The position numbers and the translations under genes are program-made. Positions 1 through 9,200 of a stretch of DNA of 20,190 bases are shown in pieces. This DNA comes from Smittium culicis. Taxonomy: Eukaryota; Kickxellomycota; Harpellomycetes; Harpellales; Legeriomycetaceae. Location: contig LSSN01000033.1 of NCBI GenBank assembly GCA_001970855.1, forward strand, positions 9,185 to 29,374, given 5' to 3'. The stretch's first letter is position 1, and every line of letters begins with the position of its first letter. The notes under the pieces were generated by a model, which searched no databases, had not been told where the DNA came from, and saw only the letters and a list, made by a program, of their open reading frames with translations.

Positions 1-130
1 TTTTTTTTGTCTCGGAGAGTTTATTAAACAAATTTTTAAAGTATACAAAAAACTATAAAAAAATAATTTTTCAACCGACCCCCCTCCGCCGCTCTAGCAG
101 CTCCATACCCACTGGGCATTGGTTCAAGGC
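1..130 (-). repeat. Dispersed repeat family 1, copy A (edge-truncated)
   Basis: Seen directly: the reverse complement of this stretch matches 1332-1475. Both contain the core GGGTATGG followed by CTGCTAGAGCGGC, then GGTTGAAAA, then a T-rich run and ATAGTTTTTTG. A third, weaker copy lies at 677-808. On the minus strand the unit ends in GTTTAATAAACTC, a CGGAG-like pentamer and an A-rich run at the window edge. An AATAAA followed by A-rich sequence would suit a retroposed (SINE-like) element, but no convincing Pol III A box was found. The unit abuts the place where the MITE copy at 131-268 stops matching its relatives, so it may have inserted into that MITE. Confidence 0.6.
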
Positions 131-268
131 TATTTCCTCGTTTCGTTATAAAATTTTTATTTGCTAAAAAATTAAACTATTCTACTTGTTGGTCATTTAT
201 TTTCTATGCGATTTTATACGCTGTAACTCTTTACACTATAAAATGGCACCTTTATAAAGAATCGCCCA
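131..268 (-). mobile_element. MITE-like family 2, partial copy (D3), inverted
   Basis: On the minus strand this reads TGGGCGATTCTTTATAAAGG, then CATTTTATAGTGTAAAG, TCGCATA and a TTTTTTAGCAAATAAAAATTT block. It is colinear with the first half of the complete copies at 990-1236 and 1542-1788. Similarity ends near 131, where family 1 begins. The missing half is either beyond the window or lost. No coding capacity. Confidence 0.6.
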
Positions 269-314
269 TTTGTAAAATATTAACGATTTTTCTATATTTC
301 GAAACACTGTCCAC

Positions 315-512
315 TTAACCCTTTCCGGTGCCAACCCTCCTAAACATATTAAAAATCATAATTGGATAAGCTTATTTAAAATAATTTGTTATTGGATATG
401 TAAAATTTATCGGCCAATGATTTATTAATTTATTAATATAATTTATCTGATTTTTATTTGGTTGGATAGTTTTGGTAATTCAAAAAAATCTAACCACCCA
501 TGAAAGAGTTAA
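315..512. mobile_element. TTAA-flanked MITE candidate (piggyBac-like ends)
   Basis: A 190-bp segment (319-508) lies between two TTAA tetranucleotides at 315-318 and 509-512. Its left end reads CCCTTTCCGGTGCCAACCC. Its right end read inward on the other strand is CTCTTTCATGGGTGG. The ends share a short imperfect inverted repeat of the form CYCTTTC. TTAA target duplication with C-rich termini is the known habit of piggyBac-type elements; assigning it to that superfamily is inference from the ends only. There is no transposase gene in the window. Confidence 0.4.
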
Positions 513-676
513 AGGGCTAGCTTGTAAAAAAGAATGTGTACAATATGTTATGTGGTATAAAAGACCTAAAACTCAATTAGCAAATCAAAATACTATTTTG
601 TAAGACATTTTTCACCTAAATCTTAGACTACGAATTTTCTAAAAAATGGGGGGAATAACCTACTTTCATTTTTCTT

Positions 677-808
677 TCGCCTCCGTGAGTTTATTAAACA
701 CAATTTACAATTACATAAAATACTTATAAAATATTTTTTAAAAGGTAAAAAATGGTTATAGAATTGAAATTCTACTGTACTCCAGCAGCTTCATACCCTC
801 AGGGAATA
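677..808 (-). repeat. Dispersed repeat family 1, copy C (diverged)
   Basis: Matches copy A in the same orientation: CTCCGTGAGTTTATTAAACA here against CTCGGAGAGTTTATTAAACA in copy A, and CCAGCAGCTTCATACCC here against CTAGCAGCTCCATACCC there. The AT-rich middle is poorly conserved. It is clearly an older or faster-evolving copy than A and B. Confidence 0.5.
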
Positions 809-989
809 GACTATGCACTAAAAACAATTTTTTTATGTATATAAATCACACTAATTAGACGCAATATTTTACATCTTTGTGGTGTTAAAAAAATATTGTT
901 TAATAAATATAAAAGACCACTGGTTCCCAAGAATTCCTCTAGCTTGATATGAAACTTGTAGGAATAAAAGGTAAGACGAGAAAATGATT

Positions 990-1236
990 TGGGAGATTCT
1001 TTATGAAGGAGTCATTTTATAGTGTAAAGTGTTGCAGTGTATAAATTTGAATTAAAAAATTATAGCCAATGAGCAAAATCGTTGCTTTTTTTTAGCAAAT
1101 TATAATTTTACAATTAATAGAATAAATAGAAAAAACAAAATGCCTTTTCTATGCCGCCAATAATATTTACATTTTATACTGTCCAAGCCAATAATATTAA
1201 ACTGCAACAAAGTGCCCTCTTCGTTCAGAATCCCCA
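990..1236 (+). mobile_element. MITE-like family 2, complete copy (D1)
   Basis: About 247 bp starting TGGGAGATTCTTTATGAAGG and ending TTCGTTCAGAATCCCCA. The two termini form an imperfect terminal inverted repeat (TGGG-AGATTCT...GAAG against the reverse complement TGGGGATTCTGAACGAAG), and both ends contain a GTTGCAGT/ACTGCAAC block further in. The same terminal layout recurs in the copy at 1542-1788. No open reading frame and no obvious target-site duplication were seen, which fits an old non-autonomous element. The superfamily is not assignable by eye. Confidence 0.6.
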
Positions 1237-1331
1237 ACTTGTATTAGATTGCTATTTTGCTTTTTTTTATTGGTTTTCACTAAAAAAAGCACTAAATACT
1301 TGCTAAGTAATTAAAAAAAAAAAAGTCTCAT

Positions 1332-1475
1332 TTGAACCGATTCCCAGCGGGTATGGGACTGCTAGAGCGGCACAGGGGAGTTGGTTGAAAATATATTTTT
1401 TTAATATTTTAGCTAGAAATATTTTTTGATAGTTTTTTGCATACTTTTAAATTTTATTTAATATGCTCTTTGTGA
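1332..1475 (+). repeat. Dispersed repeat family 1, copy B
   Basis: Inverted relative to copy A. It contains GGGTATGGGACTGCTAGAGC, GGTTGAAAA, and GATAGTTTTTTGCATACTTT in the same order as the reverse complement of copy A, with about 20 extra AT bases in the middle. Its 3' end (TTTAATATGCTCTTTGTG) is a degraded form of the TTTAATAAACTCTCCGAG end of copy A. It is preceded by an A-run and followed by AT-rich sequence up to the D2 MITE. Confidence 0.6.
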
Positions 1476-1541
1476 AAAATAAAAAAAAGCCTATGGTATT
1501 TTTCATACTTTTCGAGTAATCTCTATCGATGATTAAATATT

Positions 1542-1788
1542 TGGGCAATTCTTTATGAAGAGGTCATTTTATAGTGTAAAGAGTTTCAGTGTAAAAATCG
1601 CATAAAAAACAATCGGCCAATGAGTAGAATAATTTACTTTTTTAGCAAATAAAAATTTTATATCGAAATGAAGAAATGGAAAAATCAAAATTCCTTTTTA
1701 ACTCCACCAATAATACTTATAAAAAGTGATTATACAGGCCAATAACATTAAACTGCAACAAAGTGCTCTCTTCGTTCAGAATCTCCCA
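1542..1788 (+). mobile_element. MITE-like family 2, complete copy (D2)
   Basis: Same length as D1 within a base or two, starting TGGGCAATTCTTTATGAAG and ending TTCGTTCAGAATCTCCCA. Internal blocks shared with D1 in the same order are CATTTTATAGTGTAAAG, GCCAATGAG, TTTTTTAGCAAAT, a CCACCAATAATA/CCGCCAATAATA block, and AAACTGCAACAAAGTGC. It lies about 310 bp from the stop codon of the large coiled-coil gene, in its 3' flank. Confidence 0.6.
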
Positions 1789-1869
1789 TTTTACTAGCAA
1801 GTTTATTTAAAATATATAAAATTAAATATAAAAAAGTTACTAAATTAAAGATATCTATCGTGAAGTAGT

Positions 1870-1887
1870 AATATGAGTACTCATATT
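1870..1887. repeat. Perfect 18-bp palindrome
   Basis: AATATGAGTACTCATATT is identical to its own reverse complement. It sits in the 3' flank of the large minus-strand gene, about 210 bp past the stop codon. It could be a dimeric protein-binding site or chance in AT-rich DNA. Confidence 0.5.
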
Positions 1888-2097
1888 TTAATGCCCGATG
1901 TAAAGTCGTGAGACTTGTTTTTAATTTTAGATATTTGTTATTTTTAAATGTAAAATAAAAAAAAAACAGTTATATAAGCAAAGCTAATTTTATCTTGTTT
2001 GCAAGTGACAGTATGATTTTTTTTAATGAATCAACTAAATATTTAATTTTCAAACGTAGCTGCTTATTGTTAAAAAATCGCTAAAAAATAAAAAAAA

Positions 2098-5000
2098 TTA
2101 TAGACTTTTGCGTAGATTCGCAATGCTCAATTTTGTAGCATCAAGCTGAGCCATTACTAGTTTATTGATGATTGCAGCGTCAGAAACTTTATTGACCAAG
2201 TCGTTATACTCTTTAACGTTTATTAATACTTTGGATCGGTCATCGCTGGGATTAATATGAGGGTTAAACGAGATAAGCTTTTCGTATAAAATAGATCCTA
2301 TTTTGAAATTGTTTAAGACTATACTTGGGTGTGAGCTAAGTACATATTCAGAATATTCATAAGGCATAATTTCCAATAATACATTTTTGATAACTAGGAC
2401 TAAAATTTTGATCAAATCGTCGATATTTAATATCATTAGTCTTGTTTCGATAAACTTAATTGCTTCATCATCAGTATTTTTCGTTGAGTTTGTATTGAAG
2501 AACCTAAAATCGCTAGTAGATAGTAACCTAAACTTGTGTTTTTTCCTAGAGTTAGACCTTATAAGGCTTTGGTGGGCTTTTACAACTGGAGTTTTTGAGG
2601 TAGTAGTGCCTTTAGGATTTACTCTAAGTGAAATATTGCTGAAAAGCTCAAGAAGTGTCTCATAGTCATTGTTTACAGAGGAACTGTTGGCCAACTTGTG
2701 GTATAATTCGCTTATAATACTTTGCGAATCAGGTTTTCCGATTTGGGCCCCATCTTTCGTCATTGGTTTAGAATCAGAGCTAATAAGGATTAGTTTTATG
2801 ACTTCAACAATTTTGATTTTGGATAGATTAATGTCCATTTTATAATTATTGACCAATTCTTCTCTTTCATCCAAACGTGATTCCCAAGAAGCTCTAAATT
2901 GCTCGAAAACATCGCTTGAAATTGATTTTGATTTAACATTGTCGATATTTATTAAAAGTGACTCTATCCTATCGACTAACGAATTTTTTGTAAAGTTGGC
3001 TTCTGATTTGTATAAATTATAGCTTTCCTTAATTTTTTTTAATTCATTGGATAAATTAATGTTCTTTTTCTTCAAGTCAATCAATGCCAGATCATTATTT
3101 AGTCCATCAAGGTCTATAATAGATTTATCAGACACAGCACTTTCATATATGGCGCTGTTTTGGAATTTATCTACGTATTTTTTTATCGATTTAGAGCGAT
3201 AGCTGCTATGATAGCTAGCAATAGAACTTGACCTATTTAGGTCAGAAAGTTTAGATTTAGGTACCTGATCTATATTATTGTATGAATCAGAAGAGGTTTT
3301 CTTGTTAGTAAAATCGTCAATTGAATTGATTTTATTTAGTCTATTCAAAGAATAAGATCTTCTAATATCTCCATTGTTGGAAAATCTCTCCAATGTCCCT
3401 GTATTTGAGTTATCATTGGTATTCAAGTCATTTGAGCTTACAATATTCGAGTGATCTGATCTCAAATCGAAAATACTGAGCTTGAGCTTTAATATATTGG
3501 ATTTTAATTCCTTTTCAATTTTTTTATAAACTCGAATTTCGTTTCTGAGACTATTGTTGGTATCTTCTAGCATAGATTTGCTTTTCAGGTATTCGCTCTG
3601 AAGCAACAACAGGTTATTTTCAAGAATTGCAGACTTTTCCTGATTTGATTTTAAAATGTTTTTGTATTCTTTAAGCTGAGTTTCATAGCTTTTTACAACT
3701 CGATCATGTTGTACAGTCAAATCATCAAGATCATTATTTGGAGTTTTAACAACAAAAACGTCATTTTCAAGAGGCGTAAACTCTATACTAGAAGATTTCA
3801 AAGAGTCTGCACTTTTTATTCCAGATTCTACAGGAATCATTAATGAATTATCACTATTACCACTATTACTAGATTCGTTAGATTTCTCAACTTCAAGCGA
3901 TGTATCAATACTTGTAAAATCGAACGAGCTTATTTCTTCATTTGGAGTAATCAAGCCAGAAGACTCTGAAATAATTTTACATATCAGGTTTTTATTTTCC
4001 TCAGAAAATCTGTCCTTTGGTATTTTTGAATATGGCAGAATTTCGATCATTAGCTTCTTTAAAGATGAAATTTCATCTTTCAGCAGCAATGTGTCGCTTT
4101 CTTTTTCAGAAGAGGCTTTTGTAGATAAGCTGGGAACATTTATAGTTTCAGTCTCAGTTTCGTTTCCAGCTAATACTTCACTTTCATTAGAATTAATATC
4201 GTTGTAATCATGTTTGTTTGTTTTTATTTCATTTAATTCATTATTCTTAAAAACCTTAGATTGATTCTTTAAGAACTTATTTTCGTTAATTAATGCATCA
4301 ATTTCGCTGATGCAATACTTTGCAATTAACTCGATACATGAGTTAATTTTATTAAGTTGATGTGGTATAATAGAAAAATCTTTTTCTTCATTTAAAGAAT
4401 TTTCTGAGCTGGAGTAAATTTTTTTTAAACCGCTGTTAAATTCTAACTCGAGAGTTGCTAGGTTATCTTGATTGATATTATCTTTCAAATCTATTTCATT
4501 TGTTATTTTGTCGTTATTTAAGGATATTAGAGATGAAATTAAATTTTTAAGTTTTGGAGCAATTGAATTTGATTCGGCTATTATATCAGAGCTAAGCGAG
4601 TCATTAACTTCGATTAAATTCAAAATATTTTGAGTTAAGAAGTTTAGTTTATATTTTTCGTTTTCAAACCCTACTTTTAAGGATTTTTTAATTTCATTTA
4701 GTTGCTTTTTTAATTTTCTCACTTTCGATTCGAGTGCTGAATTTTTAGAGTCGTCTAACGAAAATAAATTTATACTAGTAGCAGAGGAATTATCCAAGTT
4801 ATCTTGTTCTATATTAGAAATACTGATATCCAAGTTCAACAGATCACGAGATGGGATTAGTGATAATGGAAACTTAGGTCTTGACAAATTATCAGGAAGC
4901 GATCGCTTTTTAGATATTATGGCTTTTTTGGGGAAGTATACCTTGTCCTGGATAAGAGTTGTTTGAGACCTTAAGTCAGATAAGAAACTTTGGACTAAAT

Positions 5001-6620
5001 CCTTAATAGCACTTGAACTGACGAACAGAGGATCAGTTAGCGATTCTAAACTCTGTTTGAAAGCTTCTTCGGTTTTAGTTTTGGTATTAAAAGATAATTC
5101 GTCTTCGTTTGCCATATAACCAAAGCCTAGGATAGAGTTTATTTTCTCTGAGGAATCTGAAGGGTTGTTATTAACGAACGATTCGGATAGAAATACATTA
5201 TATTCATCATTTTTTTCAATTACTATCTCGTCTTTATCGGCTGGATCTGAGGGAAAGATATTAACTGATGAGCTGTCAACTGAAATTTGACTTGATAAGC
5301 TTTCTTTAGAATCATTAATTTCGTACAGTATAGAAGAGCTTTTTTTTGGGATTGAAGAATCATCGACTACAGATTTTGTTTCAGTTACACGTTTAAAGCT
5401 AGATTCGTTTGGGGTATCTGCTGAATTTTTATTAATTATATTTATTAACTTTTCGTCAAATGTAACTTTATTCTTTCCTGGAAAATTATCAAAATGTTCT
5501 TTACTAGGAGAGCTGATGCGAGTAGAAGAGGTATTGCTTTCACTTTTTGGTATAATTTTGCTAATGTCACCAATTCCATGATTTATAGCTTTATTTATCG
5601 CTGTGGGTTTTGGGGGTAGGTAGGAACTACTCATAGTAGTAAACGAAGGATCTTCACTTAAACGTGGAGAGTCATAGGCGTTAATATTATCTCTCTTTAT
5701 TTCTGGATTATTTAATATAGATAAAAAGTTGTTATCGATCACATCATTTATAGCGAGCCTTTCATGTTCATCTGGACTAGTATCCTTCAATTTATCTTCT
5801 TTTTCAGTTGATAGGCTATTTGTGTATGGTATGTATCTGGTGGGATTGTAAGACCGCATAGATCTAAAATATTTAGAATCTGTGTTAGTCCTAGTTGACA
5901 TTACTGAAATTTCATCACTACTATCATCAATACCATCTAATTCAACGCGATCCCATTCAAAGAAATCGTCAAAACTTGCTCTGTCATGTGAAATTGAAAA
6001 TTTAGGAGGTTCGAGGATTACCGAAGAAGAGTCATACGCGATATCTTCAGCAAAAGGGTTAGGATTTCTTAATGGGTGAGAACTCTGGCTTGCAAGAAGG
6101 TTTTTATAGCTATTTTCTATAGTTTTGTTAAATCCATGGTTTGATGTTAATTTTGAGGGCTGTAATGTTGAATTAGGTTTGATATCTGAGTATAGTTGAT
6201 CTGTTTTTGGTTTGCGGAGAGAAATGGGATCAAATTTTTGTTCAATTAGCGAAGTTTTAGACCTAGATTGAGATACACTAGCTTTAGAGGTGAAATTTGA
6301 TCCACTAAGTGGAGCTGAAATTTTGAGTGATTTTAAATCATTTCCGTAGTTTGAAAAAGCGATACTACTTTTGTGCTTTTTTTTGTAGCTTAAGCTTTTC
6401 TCCTTTTTATTTGGCTTTTTTGTGTAAACAATGGGGTCTTTAAGTGCTGATAAAAAGTCTATTTCCTTTTTTTCAACTCCTTTTTTTAAATATTTAGAAT
6501 CGCCTTCATTGTCTTTGTCTAAGTTTTTTTTCATAAACCTCTATATAAGTACAAAATAAAAAAAATTAGGTATAATTGGTATGAATATGGTTTAAAGCAA
6601 CTTACCAGAAATTTTTTCAT
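2098..6620 (-). CDS. Large Ser/Asn-rich coiled-coil protein, two exons
   Basis: The main exon is 2098-6540 and carries 1,478 codons from the first ATG at 6534. A better model starts at ATG 6620: exon 1 (6606-6620, five codons) is followed by a 65-nt intron and joins in frame, giving about 1,485 residues. Seen in the protein: a Lys-rich basic N-terminus (about 1-55); a long Ser/Asp/Asn-rich, probably disordered stretch (55-590); heptad-like coiled coils near residues 600-650, 940-1025 and 1140-1250; and a C-terminal helical segment near 1355-1395 that is hydrophobic but not a convincing membrane span. No catalytic motif or named domain was recognised. By analogy, proteins of this shape are often cytoskeletal, spindle-pole or cell-polarity scaffolds, but that is inference and no homologue is claimed. 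The unbroken frame argues for a functional gene. Confidence 0.9.
6541..6605 (-). other. Intron 1 of the large coiled-coil gene
   Basis: On the minus strand the donor is CTG|GTAAGT, a branch-like ACCTAAT is followed by a T-rich tract, and the acceptor is CTTATATAG|AGG. Its removal joins the five codons of exon 1 in frame to AGG TTT ATG of the main exon. The length of 65 nt is not a multiple of three, so retention would shift the frame: translation from 6620 would then end after 29 codons at a TGA that overlaps the main ATG as ATGA. Confidence 0.75.
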
Positions 6621-6628
6621 AATATCAA

Positions 6629-6657
6629 CTCTATTAAAGGTTAATTTAAAATTAGTA
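6629..6657 (-). promoter_or_regulatory. Possible further 3' splice site upstream of the large gene
   Basis: On the minus strand a TACTAAT motif (6651-6657) is followed by a short AT/pyrimidine stretch and TTTAATAG or TAGAG just before the first ATG exon. This is the layout of a fungal branch point plus acceptor. It implies an additional upstream exon, either untranslated or joined from the patch at 6676-7066. No strong donor partner was found. Confidence 0.3.
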
Positions 6658-6675
6658 TTGGGGTTATTATTGATA

Positions 6676-6858
6676 TCAGAATTTCGTGAAGAACCAAGCG
6701 AGGTTAATAAAAAGAAACAGAATTAAATTTATTCCATAACTTGATTTATCATTAACTAAAAAGAAATTTGTGGATGCCCTGCTGAGTAGGCGTTTAATAA
6801 CATTAGTATAAGGCAAAGTTAGTACAATTCTTGAAGCAGTATTAGAAATTCTTTCCAT
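6676..6858 (-). CDS. Candidate small protein, 60 aa, C-terminal hydrophobic segment
   Basis: An open frame from ATG 6858 to TGA 6676. The N-terminal half is basic and Ser/Thr-rich with no acidic residue after E2 (R/K at several positions), as in mitochondrial presequences. The last 17 or so residues (from NLILFLFINLAWFF) form a possible membrane segment ending in a short basic tail. It lies between the large gene and the candidate exon at 6865-7066, same strand. The same stretch contains TACTAAC, TACTAAT and several CAG/TAG acceptors, so it may instead be intron plus last exon of a gene starting at 7066. No family recognised. Either it is a real small gene, part of a spliced gene, or a chance frame. 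Confidence 0.3.
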   Translation of the reverse strand: MERISNTASRIVLTLPYTNVIKRLLSRASTNFFLVNDKSSYGINLILFLFINLAWFFTKF

Positions 6859-6864
6859 TAAATT

Positions 6865-7066
6865 TTACTGACCAATGAGTATTTTAAAGCTGCCTTGAAA
6901 TACATAAAATTTACATTTAGCGTACAAAGTTCACATCAACGCTGTACAGAAATTAGATACCACAGCCAATTGCGCCTGCGCCATTAGCTTCAACGTGCCA
7001 AAACGAGCTTGGCCGATTGTTTTTAAAGCCTTGGAAATTACGTAGCACTTTTTGAAACGCTCGCAT
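6865..7066 (-). CDS. Candidate tiny spliced gene (first exon 6961-7066)
   Basis: From ATG 7066 an exon of 35 codons plus one base encodes a peptide beginning MRAFQKVLRN and containing FWHVEANGAGAIGC. It is about 50% GC inside AT-rich surroundings, which suggests coding constraint. Unspliced, it stops after 37 codons. A donor G|GTATCT at 6960 can pair with TTTCAAG at 6894 (67-nt intron, similar in size to the neighbour's 65 nt), giving a 44-residue protein ending at TAA 6865. Alternatively the same donor can pair with TTTCTTTTTAG inside the next candidate, giving about 61 residues with a C-terminal membrane segment. A TAA lies immediately upstream of the ATG, so the frame starts here. The basic, aromatic N-terminus would suit a small mitochondrial protein, but I do not recognise the family. 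Confidence 0.35.
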
Positions 7067-8816
7067 TTAGTTGTGCTGTAGGCTTTAGTTGTCCTCCAGA
7101 CAGCTGATTAACCTAAGCCTCAAGCTTTAGGTTACTTATTTTCAGTTACTGAATCATATTCCAGGACACTAGCTAAGTAGCCGTATGAACGGAACCAAAT
7201 TGGTTTGCAATAAAAGATATTCGCTAAATTCCCTTCTATTACTTCATTTCGAACGAATATAAAAAATCATTATCAAATTCTCATTAATATTTATCTAATA
7301 GGTGTCCGATTAGATCCTAGTTTGTTTTTCCGTCTATTTATTATGTTTTAATAGCTCTAGTTTTACTAATCAAAACTGGAAAAGTCATTCTCTAAAGCCA
7401 GTATAGGCAGTAAAATTAAATTTTCAAATGCTTCCAGAACAATTACACCATTTCATTATGGCATTTATTAATTCACATCGATAACCCCTACTTTCTCGTT
7501 CTACAATTTTACAACTAATAGAAAACAGGTTACTGATACTGAGTTGAAGGCAAAAGATATAATGCGCATCCAGAGCCATGAAGCTTTCTTTTTTTTTTTT
7601 TTAGTGCGCTATTTCTAATCAATATTTGCTTTTCACATCCAAACTCGAATTAGAATAGTGCCTATAACCCCTACCACTAATCGACGATTAACTAAATATT
7701 AAGGATTGACAATAATAACTATTTATCTCATTTTAGATATATTTAAAAAAAATCTATAGTCGAAATTTTCTTTTCCTAATGAAAAATTATTGTTTTATTA
7801 TTTGGCTGATTTGCCTTATTTTTTTTACAGCTCTAATTTACTTTTGTTGTCACCAAATAGAATAGGTATTAAAAATATCCACCTCTTACAACGATCTCCA
7901 TTATTGTAAAGAGCTGTGACTAAGTATTTTTTTGTAATCTTGCTTTCTTTTGATGTTTATAGATAAGTTAAACGTTTACGAATTTATATCATAAAAAATA
8001 CGTTCAATACTCAACTTGCGTTCGGCTATCTCAATTTTATTACAATTTAACTCGAACAGCTTTACGTTTTTAACAAAATCTGGTAATATACAATGCTCTT
8101 CTAGATTTTTTTTTTTCTTGAAAGCCATTTGATAATTGAATTAGGTTTTTAAAACCTAATAAATCTATCAATTCAATCTATATATTACAATACTAAACTT
8201 TATATGCCATAAAAATTTAATGAGAAGGCTGCAAGTTTCAATATCAATACTATACTAATAAATTCCATCTTGATTATTTTTCTATTTAAATGAAACTGCT
8301 TCAGCATAAAAGATCACAACCCCCTTATTTGCTGTTGTGTTACCAACAGGCTTGTACGCTTTTTATCTGTAACAAAAATAGATCGACTGGGAAAAGACTA
8401 AGTAGAAATATATTAATTCCTTCTTTTAGGGAATATGAGATACTAGCTATAAAAATGGAATAACCGAGTCTACTGAAATTCTTTTTAAAGAATAAAAAAG
8501 AAAATGTTTCACAGAAATTGTACATGCTTTTTAAAATAATTTTTTATTCTTATAATTTCATTGTTTCGAATCATGTAAAACTAATAGAAGCTATAGTATT
8601 CCATTTATTTAGTTCAGAAATTCATCCATGAATTTTACTTTTGCAAAGTTCTAGAACACATCAACAGTATCCTAAAACTTTCAAAATAAACTAAAATTTT
8701 TTAATGCCTTTTTAAAAAAAAAAAATTATTCTAACCAAATCAATATTATAGAATACGCAGTAAAACAAACTATATATATAAAAATACCATAGTTGGACCA
8801 AGGATCAAAGTACCAA
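7067..8816. other. Intergenic, left part of the gene desert
   Basis: No supportable gene. The first 130 bases remain GC-richer and contain CCAAT-type sequence, probably promoter of the minus-strand small gene candidate. The rest is AT-rich with C somewhat over G on the plus strand. It includes homopolymer runs (T-run near 7590) and a perfect hairpin at 8140-8160. The only ATG-initiated frame of note (8340-8525, minus, 61 codons) shows no family features. Confidence 0.6.
8140..8160. repeat. Perfect hairpin, 10-bp stem
   Basis: ATTAGGTTTT, one T, then AAAACCTAAT form a perfect inverted repeat with a 1-nt centre. AATTGAAT (8134-8141) just before it and ATTCAAT shortly after add an outer, shorter inverted repeat. 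It could extrude as a cruciform; no gene-related role is apparent. Confidence 0.5.
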
Positions 8817-9200
8817 TACCCTAATTCTAAAAAATTTACCCGCTAGTTTACCGGATGCGTACTTATGGAATTGAGACTCAATCTACCAACCAGCATACTA
8901 CCGCCACAGTTACTTCTTCATGTATGTTGGAATAATTAATCTTCAAACAATCATGTTATTAAGGTTTTCCCTGCAAAATCGAATTCGTCAAGATCATTGA
9001 GATCTTAGTCAATGCCTACATCTAAAAAAATATATAATTAAAAAACTCATACCCAAACGTGGAAATTAAAGGCCTGAATATTCTACAACAAGCTTCTAAA
9101 CAGCTGTGATCTGGATAGCTTGCGAACACTCGATTTTCGTACAGAAATTACATCCCCACTGTTCTGGAGTATTTACACTTTAATAGGATAAAATTAAACA
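8817..9200. other. GC-richer island in the desert; possible exon remnants
   Basis: Several 60-base lines here have 22-23 G+C against 8-12 in the deep desert. The plus strand has short frames with splice-like ends: a frame around 8865-8918 ends at a GTATGT donor, and a stretch at about 9080-9190 stays open for 38 codons. The minus strand has GTATGAG (9053 leftwards), TTGACTAAG and TTTTGCAG in intron-like order. No model gives a convincing protein, so this may be a decayed gene, an unrecognised short-exon gene, or noncoding. Confidence 0.3.

Noticed and set aside
88..130. GGTTCAA preceded by TAGCAG in repeat copy A, resembling Pol III boxes of a tRNA-derived SINE
   Set aside because: The upstream word fits the A-box consensus poorly, the spacing is short, and no cloverleaf can be drawn. 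The SINE idea is kept only as a possibility.
2387..2665. Plus-strand frame antisense to the large gene
   Set aside because: Non-ATG start and fully inside the minus-strand coding exon; shadow frame. The same applies to 5882-6079.
8340..8525. Minus-strand ATG frame of 61 codons, hydrophobic
   Set aside because: Composition is what AT-rich noncoding DNA gives (Phe/Leu/Ile/Ser), with no splice, promoter or family evidence.
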